54,792 nucleotides of DNA from Bacteroidales bacterium (GCA_021738625.1 JAIPBS010000028.1:1-54792); one strand, 5' to 3'. Counted from the first letter of the stretch, positions 35,838 through 45,428 are shown. Notes: generated by a model from the sequence alone, not told the origin. Translations and numbers: made by a program.

Positions 35838-36698
35838 ATGTATTTCATGAAGTTATTTAACCTGCATACACACACAACATACAGCGACGGAAAACAAGAA
35901 CCGGTAGAATATATCCGTGAGGCCCTCAGGCAGGAATTTGATGTGCTGGGATTTTCCGAGCATTCTCCGGTGCCGCTGCCCAATGATTTTGCCCTGCAAG
36001 ATAATTTGCTTCCGGATTATATTGATGAAATTCAAAAACTTAAAAAAGATTTCAAGAACCGCATTGAAATCTATACCGGCCTTGAAACTGATTTTATTCC
36101 GGGATTGACAACTGATTTTCAAATTTATCAAAAGCAGTATCAGCTCGATTTCATCATTGGTTCGGTGCACCTGATCAGGAACGGAACCGACAAACACCTA
36201 TGGTTCATCGACGGGCCCAAGTTTGAAACCTATGATCAGGGCATCAGGGAGGTTTTTGGCGGAAATGCGAAAAAAGCCGTCAGGGCTTATTTCAACCAGC
36301 TAAATCAAATGATCGAAAGCCAGCGGTTCGACATCATCGGACATATGGATAAGATCAAAATGCACAACCGCAACCGTTACTTCACCGAAGACGAACAATG
36401 GTACACCAGCCTGATCGATGAAAGCCTCGAACTGATCAAACAGCATAACATCATTGTGGAGGTGAACACCCGCGGCATCTATAAAAAGCGTTCCGATTCA
36501 CTATTTCCCGGAGCAGCAGTCCTGAAAAAGATCAGGGCCATGAACATCCCCGTCACCATCAGCTCCGACGCCCATCACCCGGATGATCTCTCGAAATACT
36601 TTCCTGAAACAATCGGGATGTTGAAGGATATCGGGTTGAAGGAAGTTGTTTGCCTGAACGGGGGAGAATGGAAGAACAGGGTGATCGGTGATCGGTAA
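35838..36698 (+). CDS. PHP-family phosphatase (histidinol-phosphatase type)
   Basis: The metal-binding PHP motifs are visible: FNLHTHTTYSDG, GFSEHS, GLETD, GSVHLI, IGHMDKI, VEVNTRG and SSDAHHPDDL. The 286-residue size and the order of motifs fit the HisK-type histidinol-phosphate phosphatase of histidine synthesis. Other PHP phosphatases look similar, and no his gene is nearby, so the substrate is not certain. A second ATG at 35847 (MKLFNLHTHT) may be the true start. The last five residues (VIGDR) and the stop codon lie inside a heptamer repeat array. Confidence 0.88.
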   Translation: MYFMKLFNLHTHTTYSDGKQEPVEYIREALRQEFDVLGFSEHSPVPLPNDFALQDNLLPDYIDEIQKLKKDFKNRIEIYTGLETDFIPGLTTDFQIYQKQYQLDFIIGSVHLIRNGTDKHLWFIDGPKFETYDQGIREVFGGNAKKAVRAYFNQLNQMIESQRFDIIGHMDKIKMHNRNRYFTEDEQWYTSLIDESLELIKQHNIIVEVNTRGIYKKRSDSLFPGAAVLKKIRAMNIPVTISSDAHHPDDLSKYFPETIGMLKDIGLKEVVCLNGGEWKNRVIGDR

Positions 36699-36708
36699 TC
36701 GGTATGTC
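36681..36708. repeat. heptamer array at the end of the PHP gene
   Basis: Four 7-bp units read GTGATCG, GTGATCG, GTAATCG, GTATGTC. The TAA stop of the PHP gene lies in the array. A related but weaker run (ATGATCG, ATAATCG, GTGAACA, GTATGTC) occurs at 44929-44956 and ends in the same GTATGTCAG. Confidence 0.65.
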
Positions 36709-37029
36709 AGAATTCGGTTCTTTGTTTGGGGCCAGGGGTGAGGGTGAGAATCTGCAGACAGTTGCAGGTTAAGCTTTGCGATCTGTGTCATATAACAATT
36801 TGCGTATATTCCTTGGCTGGCGAGGACCCGGATGGTTATCGGGTTGTGATCTGTTTCATTTTCTTTCTCCAATAAAAGGAACAACAAAACAAAAAACAAG
36901 GAACTAGGAATACTACTCTGCGCAACTCTGTTGTTCTCAGGACCATCACTCCAACACTTCTATAGTCATAGATTTATTCGTATTATCCGATAGACTATCG
37001 GACCCTCTTGAGTTAGTCATCCATCCCGC
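36709..37029. other. intergenic region without recognisable gene
   Basis: No convincing coding frame is seen. The region contains AAAAAACAAGGAA (36891-36903), repeated in the other long intergenic region at 45176-45188. It also holds a perfect stem-loop, TCCGATAG (36986-36993) with CTATCGGA (36995-37002). It looks like decayed repeat material between the PHP and GNAT genes. Confidence 0.5.
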
Positions 37030-37482
37030 TCACAGCTTCTCAACATCCTTCGGGCCTTTGTATTCCATAAAGATGTGATCGATGTCGGCTTCGTTAAACA
37101 CATCTCCTTTGGCCTTGAAACCGCATCGGTCGTATATCCCTTTGGAGCGGACCTGGGAATGCACGTATATGGGTTTGTTCAGAGGGATCACATCATTTAA
37201 AACATGTTTCACCAGTTTCTCACCAATGCCCCTGTTCCGGTATTCAGGAAGAAGGGCAAAACGCTCCAGGCGGATGCCGTCTTTGGTTTCACGCCAGCGG
37301 GCAGCGCCCACAGGCTCGTCATCAAGATAAAGCAAGTAATGATTGCACTGATTTTCGTACTCATCGTATTCGATCTTAGGATCCACATCCTGCTCCTTCA
37401 CAAAAACCAGGGTTCTTATTTTAAAAGCCTTTTTGGCCAGTTCGTAATTATCGGTTCTGAATTTTTTGATCTCAATTTTCAT
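37030..37482 (-). CDS. GNAT family N-acetyltransferase (ElaA-like)
   Basis: The acetyl-CoA-binding motif LERFALLPEYRNRGIGEKLV is clear, with R-x-x-G-I-G. RTLVFVKEQDVDPKIEYDEYE near the N-terminus resembles the ElaA-like subgroup, which recognises small substrates. I use the ATG giving MKIEIKKF rather than one six codons upstream, because AGGAGG stands 5 nt before it, an unusually strong ribosome-binding site for a Bacteroidota gene. The length is 150 residues. The acceptor is unknown. A terminator separates it from fabH. Confidence 0.85.
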   Translation of the reverse strand: MKIEIKKFRTDNYELAKKAFKIRTLVFVKEQDVDPKIEYDEYENQCNHYLLYLDDEPVGAARWRETKDGIRLERFALLPEYRNRGIGEKLVKHVLNDVIPLNKPIYVHSQVRSKGIYDRCGFKAKGDVFNEADIDHIFMEYKGPKDVEKL

Positions 37483-37520
37483 GGTTACCTCCTGAAACAA
37501 ACATTAAACTTTTCACTAAA

Positions 37521-37559
37521 TTATAAAAAGAAAACCAGACAACAACAGTCATCCGGTTT
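37521..37559 (-). terminator. rho-independent terminator after fabH
   Basis: On the minus strand AAACCGGA pairs with TCTGGTTT (8 bp, one G-U) over a 12-nt loop, followed by TTCTTTTTAT. It lies 36 nt after the fabH stop and ends the DUF177-rpmF-plsX-fabH unit. Confidence 0.7.
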
Positions 37560-37594
37560 CCACATATAAATTATCAAATATTTTTCAAAAAAAA

Positions 37595-38593
37595 TCAATT
37601 GGAGTCATAGGCCCATTTCAGGTAAACGGCGCCCCATGTAAAACCGCCTCCGAAGGCCGAAAGGATAATGTTATCACCCTTTTTCAATTTATCTTCCCAT
37701 TCCCACAGGCAAAGCGGGATGGTAGCAGAAGTGGTGTTTCCGTAGCGCTGTATGTTGATCATAACCTGCTCTTTCTCGATGCCCATCCTACGGGCTGTGG
37801 CTTCAATGATGCGAAGGTTGGCCTGGTGGGGTACCAGGTAAGCAAGTTCTTCGGGTTTGATGTTGTTCTTTTCCATGATCTCCACCGAAACATCCGCCAT
37901 ATTGGTAACGGCGAATTTAAACACGGCCTGTCCTTCCTGGTAAATAAAATGTTCTTTTGCATCTACGGTTTGGTGTGTTGCAGGTTTAACCGAACCGCCT
38001 GCTTTCTGATGCAGGTGCGCCATTCCGTTTCCATCTGTCCTGAGGATGGTATCCATAATGCCGACACCGTCGTTGGTTGGTTCCAGAAGGGTTGCCGTTC
38101 CTGCATCGCCAAAGATCACGCAGGTGGCGCGGTCGGTATAATCAACGATAGAAGACATCTTATCGGCGCCCACCACAATGATCTTTTTGTATTTGCCCGT
38201 TTCGATAAACTGGGCCGCAGTGGTGAGTGCATAAATATAACTGGAACAAGCCGCGTTCAGGTCATAGCTCCAGGCATTTTTCAGTCCGGTTTTGGCCGAA
38301 ATGATGTTTGAAGTGGCCGGGAATTGCATATCGGGGGTAACGGTGGCGCAGATCAGCATATCCACATCAAGCGGATCGGTAGCTGTTTTTTCCAGTAAGC
38401 CTTTCACGGCAGGAACACCCAGGCTGGAAGTCCCCGATCCGTTCCCTCGTAAAATCCTTCTTCCCTTGATACCGGTCCTTGTGGTGATCCATTCGTCTGA
38501 AGTATCCACCATGGTGGCCAGCTCTTCGTTGGTGAGCACATATTCGGGGACCCACCCGTTAATTCCTGTAATTGCAGCTTTTATAACACCCAT
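37595..38593 (-). CDS. fabH: 3-oxoacyl-[ACP] synthase III
   Basis: FabH starts fatty-acid synthesis by condensing acetyl-CoA (or a branched acyl-CoA) with malonyl-ACP. The Cys-His-Asn triad is present: Cys116 in LNAACSSY, His256 in VPHQANLR, and Asn286 in QRYGNTTSA. The length of 332 is normal. It follows plsX by 19 nt in the standard DUF177-rpmF-plsX-fabH order. Whether it prefers straight or branched primers cannot be read by eye. Confidence 0.96.
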   Translation of the reverse strand: MGVIKAAITGINGWVPEYVLTNEELATMVDTSDEWITTRTGIKGRRILRGNGSGTSSLGVPAVKGLLEKTATDPLDVDMLICATVTPDMQFPATSNIISAKTGLKNAWSYDLNAACSSYIYALTTAAQFIETGKYKKIIVVGADKMSSIVDYTDRATCVIFGDAGTATLLEPTNDGVGIMDTILRTDGNGMAHLHQKAGGSVKPATHQTVDAKEHFIYQEGQAVFKFAVTNMADVSVEIMEKNNIKPEELAYLVPHQANLRIIEATARRMGIEKEQVMINIQRYGNTTSATIPLCLWEWEDKLKKGDNIILSAFGGGFTWGAVYLKWAYDSN

Positions 38594-38612
38594 CAGTTTA
38601 TCTCCTTCAAAA

Positions 38613-39572
38613 TTAAGATTCGTCCTGCTGATATTTGCTCAGGACCTTTTTTATTTTATCGGAAAGGTTTGCCCGGCAAACTTCTTTCGAAAGCAATAAC
38701 ATGTTTTTCACAGCCAGGGGCGTGGATATTCCATGTCCCAGTACCACCGGGGCATTGATACCCAAAATTGGCGTGCCCCCATAGATTTCGTAATTCAGTC
38801 TGTCGATATAAGTGTCCGTATAATTTCTTTTCATAAGAAACTGATACATGGCCTCTATTTGTTTGAGCACTACATTGCCTGTAAATCCGTCGGTAACGAT
38901 CACATCAGCTTTGTCGTTCATCAGATCACGACCTTCCACATTGCCGATGAAATTGAAATCCTTGCTGTCTTTCATCAGCTGAAACACATGCTGGGTAAGC
39001 AGATTGCCCTTTTCTTCCTCTTCACCTATGTTCAGCAAGCCAACGCGAGGCATATCAATCTCGTGCACATGACTGGCATAAACCGATCCGATAATCCCGA
39101 ACTGATACATAACATCCGGCTTGGGATCGGGATTGGTACCCACATCAAGCAGGATGGTGATGCCTCCGTTTTCTTTGGGCAGGATCACCGAAGTGCATGG
39201 CCGTATGATCCCCTGTATGGTATTTACTGTATACATGGAACCCACCACCATGGCGCCGCTGTTACCGGCGCCGGAGAAAGTATCAATCTTACCGGCTTTC
39301 AAATAGCGAAAGCCTGTTCCGATACTCGATTTCTGTTTGTGTGAATAGGCTTTTAAGGCATGTTCATTCATCCTGATGGTTTCGGGGCAGTGAACAATGT
39401 CGAACAGCTTGCTGTCAGCCTTTTCCTTATTGAGCTGTTCAAGAATGACTTCTTCTTCCCCGAACAAAACCAGTCGGTCCGATGCCGGGAGCGTTTTTTG
39501 AGCCTTTATGGCACCCCGAATGCTTGATTCAGGTGCGTAATCTCCGCCCATGACATCTAATCCGATCCTCAT
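38613..39572 (-). CDS. plsX: phosphate acyltransferase PlsX
   Basis: PlsX converts acyl-ACP to acyl-phosphate for phospholipid synthesis at the membrane. [14 protein letters not shown] is the N-terminal hallmark, and [30 protein letters not shown] and [12 protein letters not shown] follow in the usual order. The length of 319 fits. It sits between rpmF and fabH, its near-universal position. Confidence 0.96.
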   Translation of the reverse strand: MRIGLDVMGGDYAPESSIRGAIKAQKTLPASDRLVLFGEEEVILEQLNKEKADSKLFDIVHCPETIRMNEHALKAYSHKQKSSIGTGFRYLKAGKIDTFSGAGNSGAMVVGSMYTVNTIQGIIRPCTSVILPKENGGITILLDVGTNPDPKPDVMYQFGIIGSVYASHVHEIDMPRVGLLNIGEEEEKGNLLTQHVFQLMKDSKDFNFIGNVEGRDLMNDKADVIVTDGFTGNVVLKQIEAMYQFLMKRNYTDTYIDRLNYEIYGGTPILGINAPVVLGHGISTPLAVKNMLLLSKEVCRANLSDKIKKVLSKYQQDES

Positions 39573-39599
39573 CTGTCAGTTCTTTTCAGATAGCATTTA

Positions 39600-39791
39600 T
39601 TATTCGAGTTCTGCTTTTGAATAGACGAGTTTCCCTTTATAGTAAAGATCACCATCTACATAATACGCTCTGTGATACTTATGCACCTCTCCGGTTGCCG
39701 GACAGGTGGTCAAAGTCGGTGCAGTGGCCTTGTAATGGGTCCTTCTCTTATCCCGCCTTTGCTTGGATATTTTCCTTTTTGGATGTGCCAT
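39600..39791 (-). CDS. rpmF: 50S ribosomal protein L32
   Basis: The 63-residue protein begins [21 protein letters not shown], the standard L32 start. It keeps only one Cys (TTCPATGE); the later pair of the zinc ribbon is replaced by YYVDGDLYY. It is therefore a zinc-independent type, as is common in Bacteroidota. It lies 13 nt after the DUF177 gene and 27 nt before plsX, the conserved order that links ribosome and lipid synthesis. Confidence 0.96.
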   Translation of the reverse strand: MAHPKRKISKQRRDKRRTHYKATAPTLTTCPATGEVHKYHRAYYVDGDLYYKGKLVYSKAELE

Positions 39792-39804
39792 AACAATTTA
39801 ATTA

Positions 39805-40329
39805 TCAAAATTTATTTTTAAGTTTTTTCAGCTCTTCCCATCTCGGGTCGATCGTCTTTTTTGCGGATCTTTCCTCGATTTTTTTTAACACTTTGGGATC
39901 GCATTTGCCAACCCCTTCAAATTCTACGGAATGAACCTTCCTGAGCGGCAGAAGCAGAATGATGTATTCATACACATAATGATGAATATCTATTTCATAT
40001 TTCCCTTCCGGGACTACGATGATCTCATCGCTTTCTTCATAGCTTTCATCACCGAATTTCACGATCAGGCGCTTTTGGCCCCTAACTGGATGCATGAACG
40101 CATGACCGCAGCGATCGCATATAACTTCAACCGCCCCGTCGAAATCAAAATCCAGGTTCAGCATGGTCTCTTCTTTCAGAAAGGTAAGCCGGAGATTCAC
40201 CTCCGCTTTTTCCTGCTCTGCATAATCAAGATTTCCAAAGAACTCGTCCGTTATCTTAAAATCAAAATGATGGATTCCGCTTTTTAAACCCTTGAATGGG
40301 ATTCTATATTCATCAAAATATCCCACCAA
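39805..40329 (-). CDS. DUF177 (YceD-type) protein
   Basis: The 174-residue protein has the YceD/DUF177 pattern: an N-terminal beta part, then EVICDRCGHAFMHPV with the CxxC pair, and a C-terminal DEIIVVPEGKYEIDI and DPRWEELKKLKNKF end. The family is almost always encoded before rpmF; plant and bacterial homologues are needed for 23S rRNA accumulation. It starts the rpmF-plsX-fabH operon here. The second Cys pair, GKCDP, has only one Cys, so zinc binding is uncertain. Confidence 0.9.
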   Translation of the reverse strand: MVGYFDEYRIPFKGLKSGIHHFDFKITDEFFGNLDYAEQEKAEVNLRLTFLKEETMLNLDFDFDGAVEVICDRCGHAFMHPVRGQKRLIVKFGDESYEESDEIIVVPEGKYEIDIHHYVYEYIILLLPLRKVHSVEFEGVGKCDPKVLKKIEERSAKKTIDPRWEELKKLKNKF

Positions 40330-40404
40330 TCCTCCATTTTAAATTTGGCGTGCAAAAGTAAAGATTTATTCAATGAATTACAAATCTTTATTTAAATCAT
40401 GCCA

Positions 40405-43400
40405 TTATTTGAAGGCTTTTTCGGGAAGTCCGTCACCGCTCAATGCCAGTCTTTTAAAATATTCCGGAACCTGTTTCCCTTTCAGTTGATCAACATACAG
40501 CTTAGCCAGGTATTGTCCCAGCATAAAACCCTGCCCACGAAGGCCAAGGAAAAGTCCATGTTCCGGGTCGATGAACACACGCGGTTCAATGTAATATCCA
40601 GCCCACATGGCCTGGAATCCAACAGACGACAGATTCGGCAGCCAGTTCACAAATACTTCCGAAACGATCTCCAGGAAGTCATCCGAATTGATTTTCAGGT
40701 TTTTATCCGTTTCCAGGTGTTCGATGGCAGGTGAAGCGCAGCCGATGATCTGGCCGGTTTCAGCCAGTTGCTGTCCGTAAACCGCAGTGAAACCTTTATA
40801 GTTTTTCCGGTCGATGAGCATGGGCAGTGGTGCCTGGTTCATACCCATCATGGGCAATCTGCGGGTGATGAAAGCCTGGTGTTTCACAGGATAGATCCCG
40901 GTGGGCACACCCAGTTTTTTGGCAAACTTCTCACCTTCCGGACCCAGGGCGTTCACGAAATGATCCGCATGGAATTCGATGTATTCCCTGTCATGGTTTT
41001 GTACAAGGACAATATATTTTTCATCTTTCCTGTTCACATCGATCAACTTGCAATCTTCCATAACCGTTCCGCCTTTTTCGATGCCGATCCTTCTGATCAG
41101 GTCGATGACGCGTCCCGGTGTGGCCTGCCAGCAGTTTTTGGTGATAAGGGCTGAAAGATATCCGGAAATGTCCCGGTTCATGTAAGGCGATATCTGTTCG
41201 GCGAAATCCTTCGGTCCGATCATCTCCGCTTCCGACCAGGCCATGGAAGCCTCCAGTGCCTTGTGCATTTCTTGGTTGTGGGCAAAGGTCACGTAATCGA
41301 TCTGCCTGAAGTCGATGTTTCCGATCTGCTGCAATTCACTGAATATTTCAAGGTTATGTGAAGCAATATCCGACAGCTCGGGCAGGCTGAAGTTGGGCCT
41401 TCCCCCGGCGATATTTCTCCAGGAAGCACCTCTGCCGTGGTTGATCAGAACGGGTTCGTCACCCGCTTCTGCAAGATATCTGAACAAGGCGCTACCGCCA
41501 ATGCCGCCACCGGCCACCAGCGACTTCACCTTCTGAATATGCGGCTTACATCCGTTCTGACAGGGGATGTATTGTTCCTTCACTGCCCTGGGCCTCATTT
41601 CCCCCAGAGCGATCTGGTTGGAAAGAGGTCCGCGCGGGGTGGCCTCACCCACGATATTGATGTCGTATTTCCTGATCATCTGCTTCAGGCGGGGGATGCA
41701 GCGCTTGCCACGACAGGCGCCCATGCCCAGCCGGGTGGTGTGCTTGATCTCATCCACGCTGATGAACTTCCTATCGCCGATCACCTCCAGTATTTCATCC
41801 AGTTTCACATCATCGCAATGACAAACATAGGTTTCCGATTCGATCTGCTTTTCGGAGGTTTTGTAATCAACCGCTTCAGGATAATTGCTTTTTACAATGA
41901 ATCCCCTGACACTTGTGAGGGCTTCTCCTTCAACGTCCAGGGCTTTCACCCGGGCCACATTGGTTTTGTTTGGTTTTTTCAGGATCTTTTCGATGAGGCC
42001 CTCACCCAGCTTTTCCCCATCATTGTTCACCAGAAAAACTTCTTCTTTTTCAGATACTTCATATTCGATGGGAAGAAACAGCCAGTTTTTTTTCAGGTTG
42101 TATCCGAAAACAGCCAGGCCGGGGCACTGGTAAACGCATTTCATGCAACCGATACATTTCTCGAAATCGATATGTGGCACCGTACTGGTGGATGTTTTGG
42201 TGATGGCCCCATGGGGGCATGCAAATTCGCAAGGATTGCAGGCAAAACCGTAAAGGCAGTCGATGAGCACGAAAGGTTTTTCCTGCATTCTTTCGGCTGC
42301 TGGCATAAAGGGATCGTTGATGATCTTCATGGGATGCTGCTGCGAATCAATATATTCTTTGGAAAGGCCCAGATAATGATCATAATCAAATTGTCCGTTT
42401 GCTTCCTGTATGATATCGTAAGCCGCCTGTTTGCCTCGCAGCACCGCACTGGTTCCTTCCCCGATTCTAATCGCATCACCGGCTCCGAAACAGTTCCTTC
42501 CGAAAATCTCATTGCCCTTGATCAGGAGCTGGTTGTCGGGGATCAAACCCGTGCATATATTAATGGCGTCGATGCCGTCGATGATCTTTTCCGTACCCGG
42601 GATGGGTTTGAAGTTCTCGCAATCGGCGATCACGGCACCTGTGATCCCGCTGTGATCTTTATTGGGAATGGCTTTGATGAGGATCTTCGAGGTGAGGATG
42701 GGTATGCCGAGCCTTCTCAGCCGGTTGGCCTGAACGGGAAATCCACCTTCATCCGGCAGGGCCTCGATAATGGCCTTCACTTTGGCCCCTGCCTGCATCA
42801 GCTGATAGGAAGTCAGGTAACCGATATTCCCTGCGCCAACGGTCAAGACGTTTTTTCCAAGCAGGGTAAATTCGATGTTCATCATCTTTTGCACCACTGC
42901 AGCCGTGTAAACGCCGGGCAGGTCGTCGTTCTCGAAAGTCGGCATAAAAGGAACAGCCCCCGTCGCGATGATCAGGTAGTCGGCTTCCACAAAGAAGATC
43001 TCAGCCGTTTTGATATTCTTCACAGCCAGACGTTTTCCTTCCAGGATATCCCAGACAGTGGAATTCAGAAAGATGCCCTGGTGGTCTTCACCTGCCAGCG
43101 TTCGGGCAATGTCGAACCCACGCATGCCGCCGTATTTTTTTTCTTTTTCAAAGAAGAAAAACTGATGGGTCTGCATCAGGAACTGCCCGCCGATCTCATC
43201 GTTGTTGTCGATCACGATGTTATCGATCCCTTGCTTGTTCAGTTCTTCTCTTGCAGCCAGTCCCGCCGGCCCCGCCCCGATGATGGCAACGGATGTCCTG
43301 TAAACTTTTGCAGCTTCCCCCAAATCGTTTTGCATAACCCGGGGCTCATAGTCCTTTGGGGTTTCCTGCACCTGCCTGACGCCGTCCACTTTGGTGATGC

Positions 43401-43638
43401 AGATCCTTCTAACCTGCCCATCAACCAGCATCTCGCAAGCCCCGCATTTGCCGATGCCGCATTCCAGGCTGCGTTCCCTGTTTTGCAGACTGTGACTGTG
43501 CACCGGGTAACCGGCCTGGTGCAGTGCCGCTGCAATGGTGTATCCTTTCCTTCCCTGAACAAGCCTCCCGTTGTATTCAAACGCAACCAGCTCGCTGTCT
43601 TTTATATCAAGAATTGGATGTGTGTCAACTCTGTACAT
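40405..43638 (-). CDS. large fused Fe-S/FAD dehydrogenase (proline/hydroxyproline- or sarcosine-oxidase-like)
   Basis: About 1,077 residues hold five modules. A 2Fe-2S domain has Cys at about 60, 65, 68 and 80 (CGIGKCGAC). A pyridine-nucleotide/FAD domain (about 115-430) starts IIGAGPAGLAA. A two-cluster ferredoxin has CNPCEFACP and CIGCMKCVYQCP. A BFD-like 2Fe-2S domain has CHCDDVKLDEI and GMGACRGKRC. A C-terminal DAO-type FAD oxidase (about 710-1060) has VAGGGIGGSALF. In most bacteria and archaea these are separate subunits of dye-linked proline, hydroxyproline, sarcosine or opine dehydrogenases. I use the ATG giving MYRVDTHPIL. The divergent PRODH gene hints at proline-related catabolism. 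The exact substrate is not established. Confidence 0.85.
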   Translation of the reverse strand: MYRVDTHPILDIKDSELVAFEYNGRLVQGRKGYTIAAALHQAGYPVHSHSLQNRERSLECGIGKCGACEMLVDGQVRRICITKVDGVRQVQETPKDYEPRVMQNDLGEAAKVYRTSVAIIGAGPAGLAAREELNKQGIDNIVIDNNDEIGGQFLMQTHQFFFFEKEKKYGGMRGFDIARTLAGEDHQGIFLNSTVWDILEGKRLAVKNIKTAEIFFVEADYLIIATGAVPFMPTFENDDLPGVYTAAVVQKMMNIEFTLLGKNVLTVGAGNIGYLTSYQLMQAGAKVKAIIEALPDEGGFPVQANRLRRLGIPILTSKILIKAIPNKDHSGITGAVIADCENFKPIPGTEKIIDGIDAINICTGLIPDNQLLIKGNEIFGRNCFGAGDAIRIGEGTSAVLRGKQAAYDIIQEANGQFDYDHYLGLSKEYIDSQQHPMKIINDPFMPAAERMQEKPFVLIDCLYGFACNPCEFACPHGAITKTSTSTVPHIDFEKCIGCMKCVYQCPGLAVFGYNLKKNWLFLPIEYEVSEKEEVFLVNNDGEKLGEGLIEKILKKPNKTNVARVKALDVEGEALTSVRGFIVKSNYPEAVDYKTSEKQIESETYVCHCDDVKLDEILEVIGDRKFISVDEIKHTTRLGMGACRGKRCIPRLKQMIRKYDINIVGEATPRGPLSNQIALGEMRPRAVKEQYIPCQNGCKPHIQKVKSLVAGGGIGGSALFRYLAEAGDEPVLINHGRGASWRNIAGGRPNFSLPELSDIASHNLEIFSELQQIGNIDFRQIDYVTFAHNQEMHKALEASMAWSEAEMIGPKDFAEQISPYMNRDISGYLSALITKNCWQATPGRVIDLIRRIGIEKGGTVMEDCKLIDVNRKDEKYIVLVQNHDREYIEFHADHFVNALGPEGEKFAKKLGVPTGIYPVKHQAFITRRLPMMGMNQAPLPMLIDRKNYKGFTAVYGQQLAETGQIIGCASPAIEHLETDKNLKINSDDFLEIVSEVFVNWLPNLSSVGFQAMWAGYYIEPRVFIDPEHGLFLGLRGQGFMLGQYLAKLYVDQLKGKQVPEYFKRLALSGDGLPEKAFK

Positions 43639-43730
43639 ACCAACACATTTTATTGTGAAAAAATTAACAGGCAAAATTATGCTTTCTGTTTAAACTGAGA
43701 AAAAATATGATGATTTTAATTTCAGACGTT

Positions 43731-43830
43731 TATACCGATTCGGAAAGAGTTTTCAATGATTGAGCTTATGCCCAGGGCGATATAACTGAAGTGAACAGAA
43801 AAATGCTTTTCTTTTTTCGTAAGATTCAGT
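43731..43830. repeat. 100-bp hairpin element, copy 2
   Basis: It begins TATACCGATT and ends AAGATTCAGT, aligning base for base over 100 bp with 17557-17656 (about 80% identical by eye). The second half (TATAACTGAA, AACAGAAAAATG) is best conserved. The right arm of the first stem is degraded here (GGGCGATATA). The element lies between the divergent fused dehydrogenase and PRODH genes, near their promoters. Confidence 0.8.
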
Positions 43831-43887
43831 TTAGAATATTTAAATTTGTTCTAATTAAACGATAGATTTAAATAAAGACTGCATCAT

Positions 43888-44799
43888 ATGTTCAACAAAC
43901 TCATCGCATCAATTCTGCCCCATTTCCCAAAGAAATTCGTCTGGTTGTTTTCCAGGAAATACATTGCCGGCACCAAAATAGAAGACGCCATAGAAGCATC
44001 ACGTGAACTGAACCGGGAAGGCATGATGGTCACCATCGACCTGCTGGGCGAATTTATCACCAAGCTGGAACAGGCCCGGGAAAATCGTGACATGTACCTT
44101 CACATCATCGATACCATTGAAAAAGCTGACATTGATGGAAACTACTCACTGAAGCCTACCATGTTCGGCCTGTTGCTCGATAAGGAGGCCTGTTACAACT
44201 ACATCAGAGAGATCGTGGCAAAGGCCGCCAGCCATAACAATTTTGTGCGGGTTGATATGGAAGATTCCCAGTGTACCGACCTGGAGATCGAACTGTTCAG
44301 AAAACTGAAAAAGGAGTTTCCCAAAAACACCGGACTGGTCTTCCAATCCTACATGAAACGCACACTGGACGACATCAAAAACCTGATGGACCTGCATTCA
44401 AAAGACAATCCCATCAATTACCGTCTTTGCAAGGGCATCTATGTGGAACCAGCTGAAATTGCTTATAAGGAGTACGAAGAGGTCAACAAGCATTTCCTGA
44501 TCGACCTGGAATATATGTTTGCCAACGGGATTTATGCCGGCATCGCCACCCACGATAAAAACCTGGTGGAAGGGGCCTATGATCTGATCGAGAAATACAA
44601 GGTCCCAAAACATATGTATGAGTTCCAGATGCTTTATGGGGTAACGCCCGAGCTACGTAAAACCATCCTGGAAAAAGGACACCGCATGCGTGTATACGTG
44701 CCCTTTGGGGAGCAATGGTTTGCCTATTCCACCAGGCGGCTGAAAGAAAATCCCAAAATGGCGCAGCATATCATTACGGCACTGTTTGTGAAGAAGTGA
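43888..44799 (+). CDS. proline dehydrogenase (PRODH) family protein
   Basis: This is a monofunctional FAD enzyme of about 303 residues with the PRODH TIM barrel. DLLGEFITKLEQA, VRVDMEDSQCTDLEIELF, FQSYMKRTLDDI, YRLCKGIYVEPAEIAY, and GIATHDKNLV followed by FQMLYGV are the usual strands. RVYVPFGEQWFAYSTRRLKENP is the C-terminal substrate-binding motif with paired arginines. It oxidises proline to pyrroline-5-carboxylate. It is divergent from the fused dehydrogenase, so both may be part of one amino-acid oxidation regulon. No P5C dehydrogenase is seen nearby. Confidence 0.92.
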   Translation: MFNKLIASILPHFPKKFVWLFSRKYIAGTKIEDAIEASRELNREGMMVTIDLLGEFITKLEQARENRDMYLHIIDTIEKADIDGNYSLKPTMFGLLLDKEACYNYIREIVAKAASHNNFVRVDMEDSQCTDLEIELFRKLKKEFPKNTGLVFQSYMKRTLDDIKNLMDLHSKDNPINYRLCKGIYVEPAEIAYKEYEEVNKHFLIDLEYMFANGIYAGIATHDKNLVEGAYDLIEKYKVPKHMYEFQMLYGVTPELRKTILEKGHRMRVYVPFGEQWFAYSTRRLKENPKMAQHIITALFVKK

Positions 44800-44808
44800 A
44801 GCTGAACT

Positions 44809-44864
44809 GGATGCCGGATGCTGGATGCTGGATGCTGGTGGTTGGATGCTGGATGCTGGTGGTT
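44809..44864. repeat. heptamer array (GGATGCT)n
   Basis: Eight uninterrupted 7-bp units: GGATGCC, three GGATGCT, GGTGGTT, two GGATGCT, GGTGGTT. It starts 10 bp after the PRODH stop. It is the cleanest array in the window. Confidence 0.9.
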
Positions 44865-45012
44865 TCTCTGCATAATAAGCAAAACATGCAGTCATGCGGT
44901 CATGCAATCATACATTCCATTACTTTAATGATCGATAATCGGTGAACAGTATGTCAGTTCTTCCCTTATGACTTTATATACCTTATAGATATACACCCTT
45001 ACCCGCGTATCT

Positions 45013-45047
45013 GGGGAAGGAAAAGGGAAAACGGAAAAGGGAGTTTG
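45013..45047. repeat. heptamer array (GAAAAGG)n
   Basis: Five 7-bp units: GGGGAAG, GAAAAGG, GAAAACG, GAAAAGG, GAGTTTG. Purine-rich on the plus strand, like most of the other arrays. Confidence 0.6.
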
Positions 45048-45396
45048 CAGATGAGGGTTTTAGCCAATGACTGATAATCAGGTCAAGAACGTGGCCATCA
45101 GCACCGTCCGGGGGTTAGCAGCACAACGATTTCTTATTCCTTGTTCGGATGTTTCTTGTTTTTTAAGTCTAAAACAAAAAACAAGGAATGATTGCCGCAC
45201 TATGACCCAGTCCGGTGATCGGTTTGCAGTTCTTCCCGTATACCCGTATACCCTATACCTGTGCGCACCAACAGGACTTAACGTTCTTACCAGTTGTCGG
45301 CAGCGAGCATCCAATATTCTGACACATCAATATTGGTTCTCAATCATAAAAATTGTTAATTATCAACTCTTTTCAAATGGCCCTGGATTGGATATG

Positions 45397-45428
45397 ATTG
45401 AATATTAGGCATTTTTTTATTAATTTTG
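45397..45428 (+). promoter_or_regulatory. promoter of the glycogen-synthase-like gene
   Basis: ATTG (45397-45400) and TAATTTTG (45421-45428) are separated by 20 nt and match the Bacteroidota -33 and -7 elements. The ATG is 29 nt downstream. Confidence 0.55.

Noticed and set aside
41437..43698. Open frame of 753 codons on the plus strand
   Set aside because: It lies fully antisense to the fused dehydrogenase, whose motifs are unmistakable. The plus-strand product has no recognisable domain and is a shadow.
45067..45408. 113-codon frame in the long intergenic region
   Set aside because: The predicted peptide is low in family-like features and covers repeat-derived DNA and a fold-back; no support for coding.
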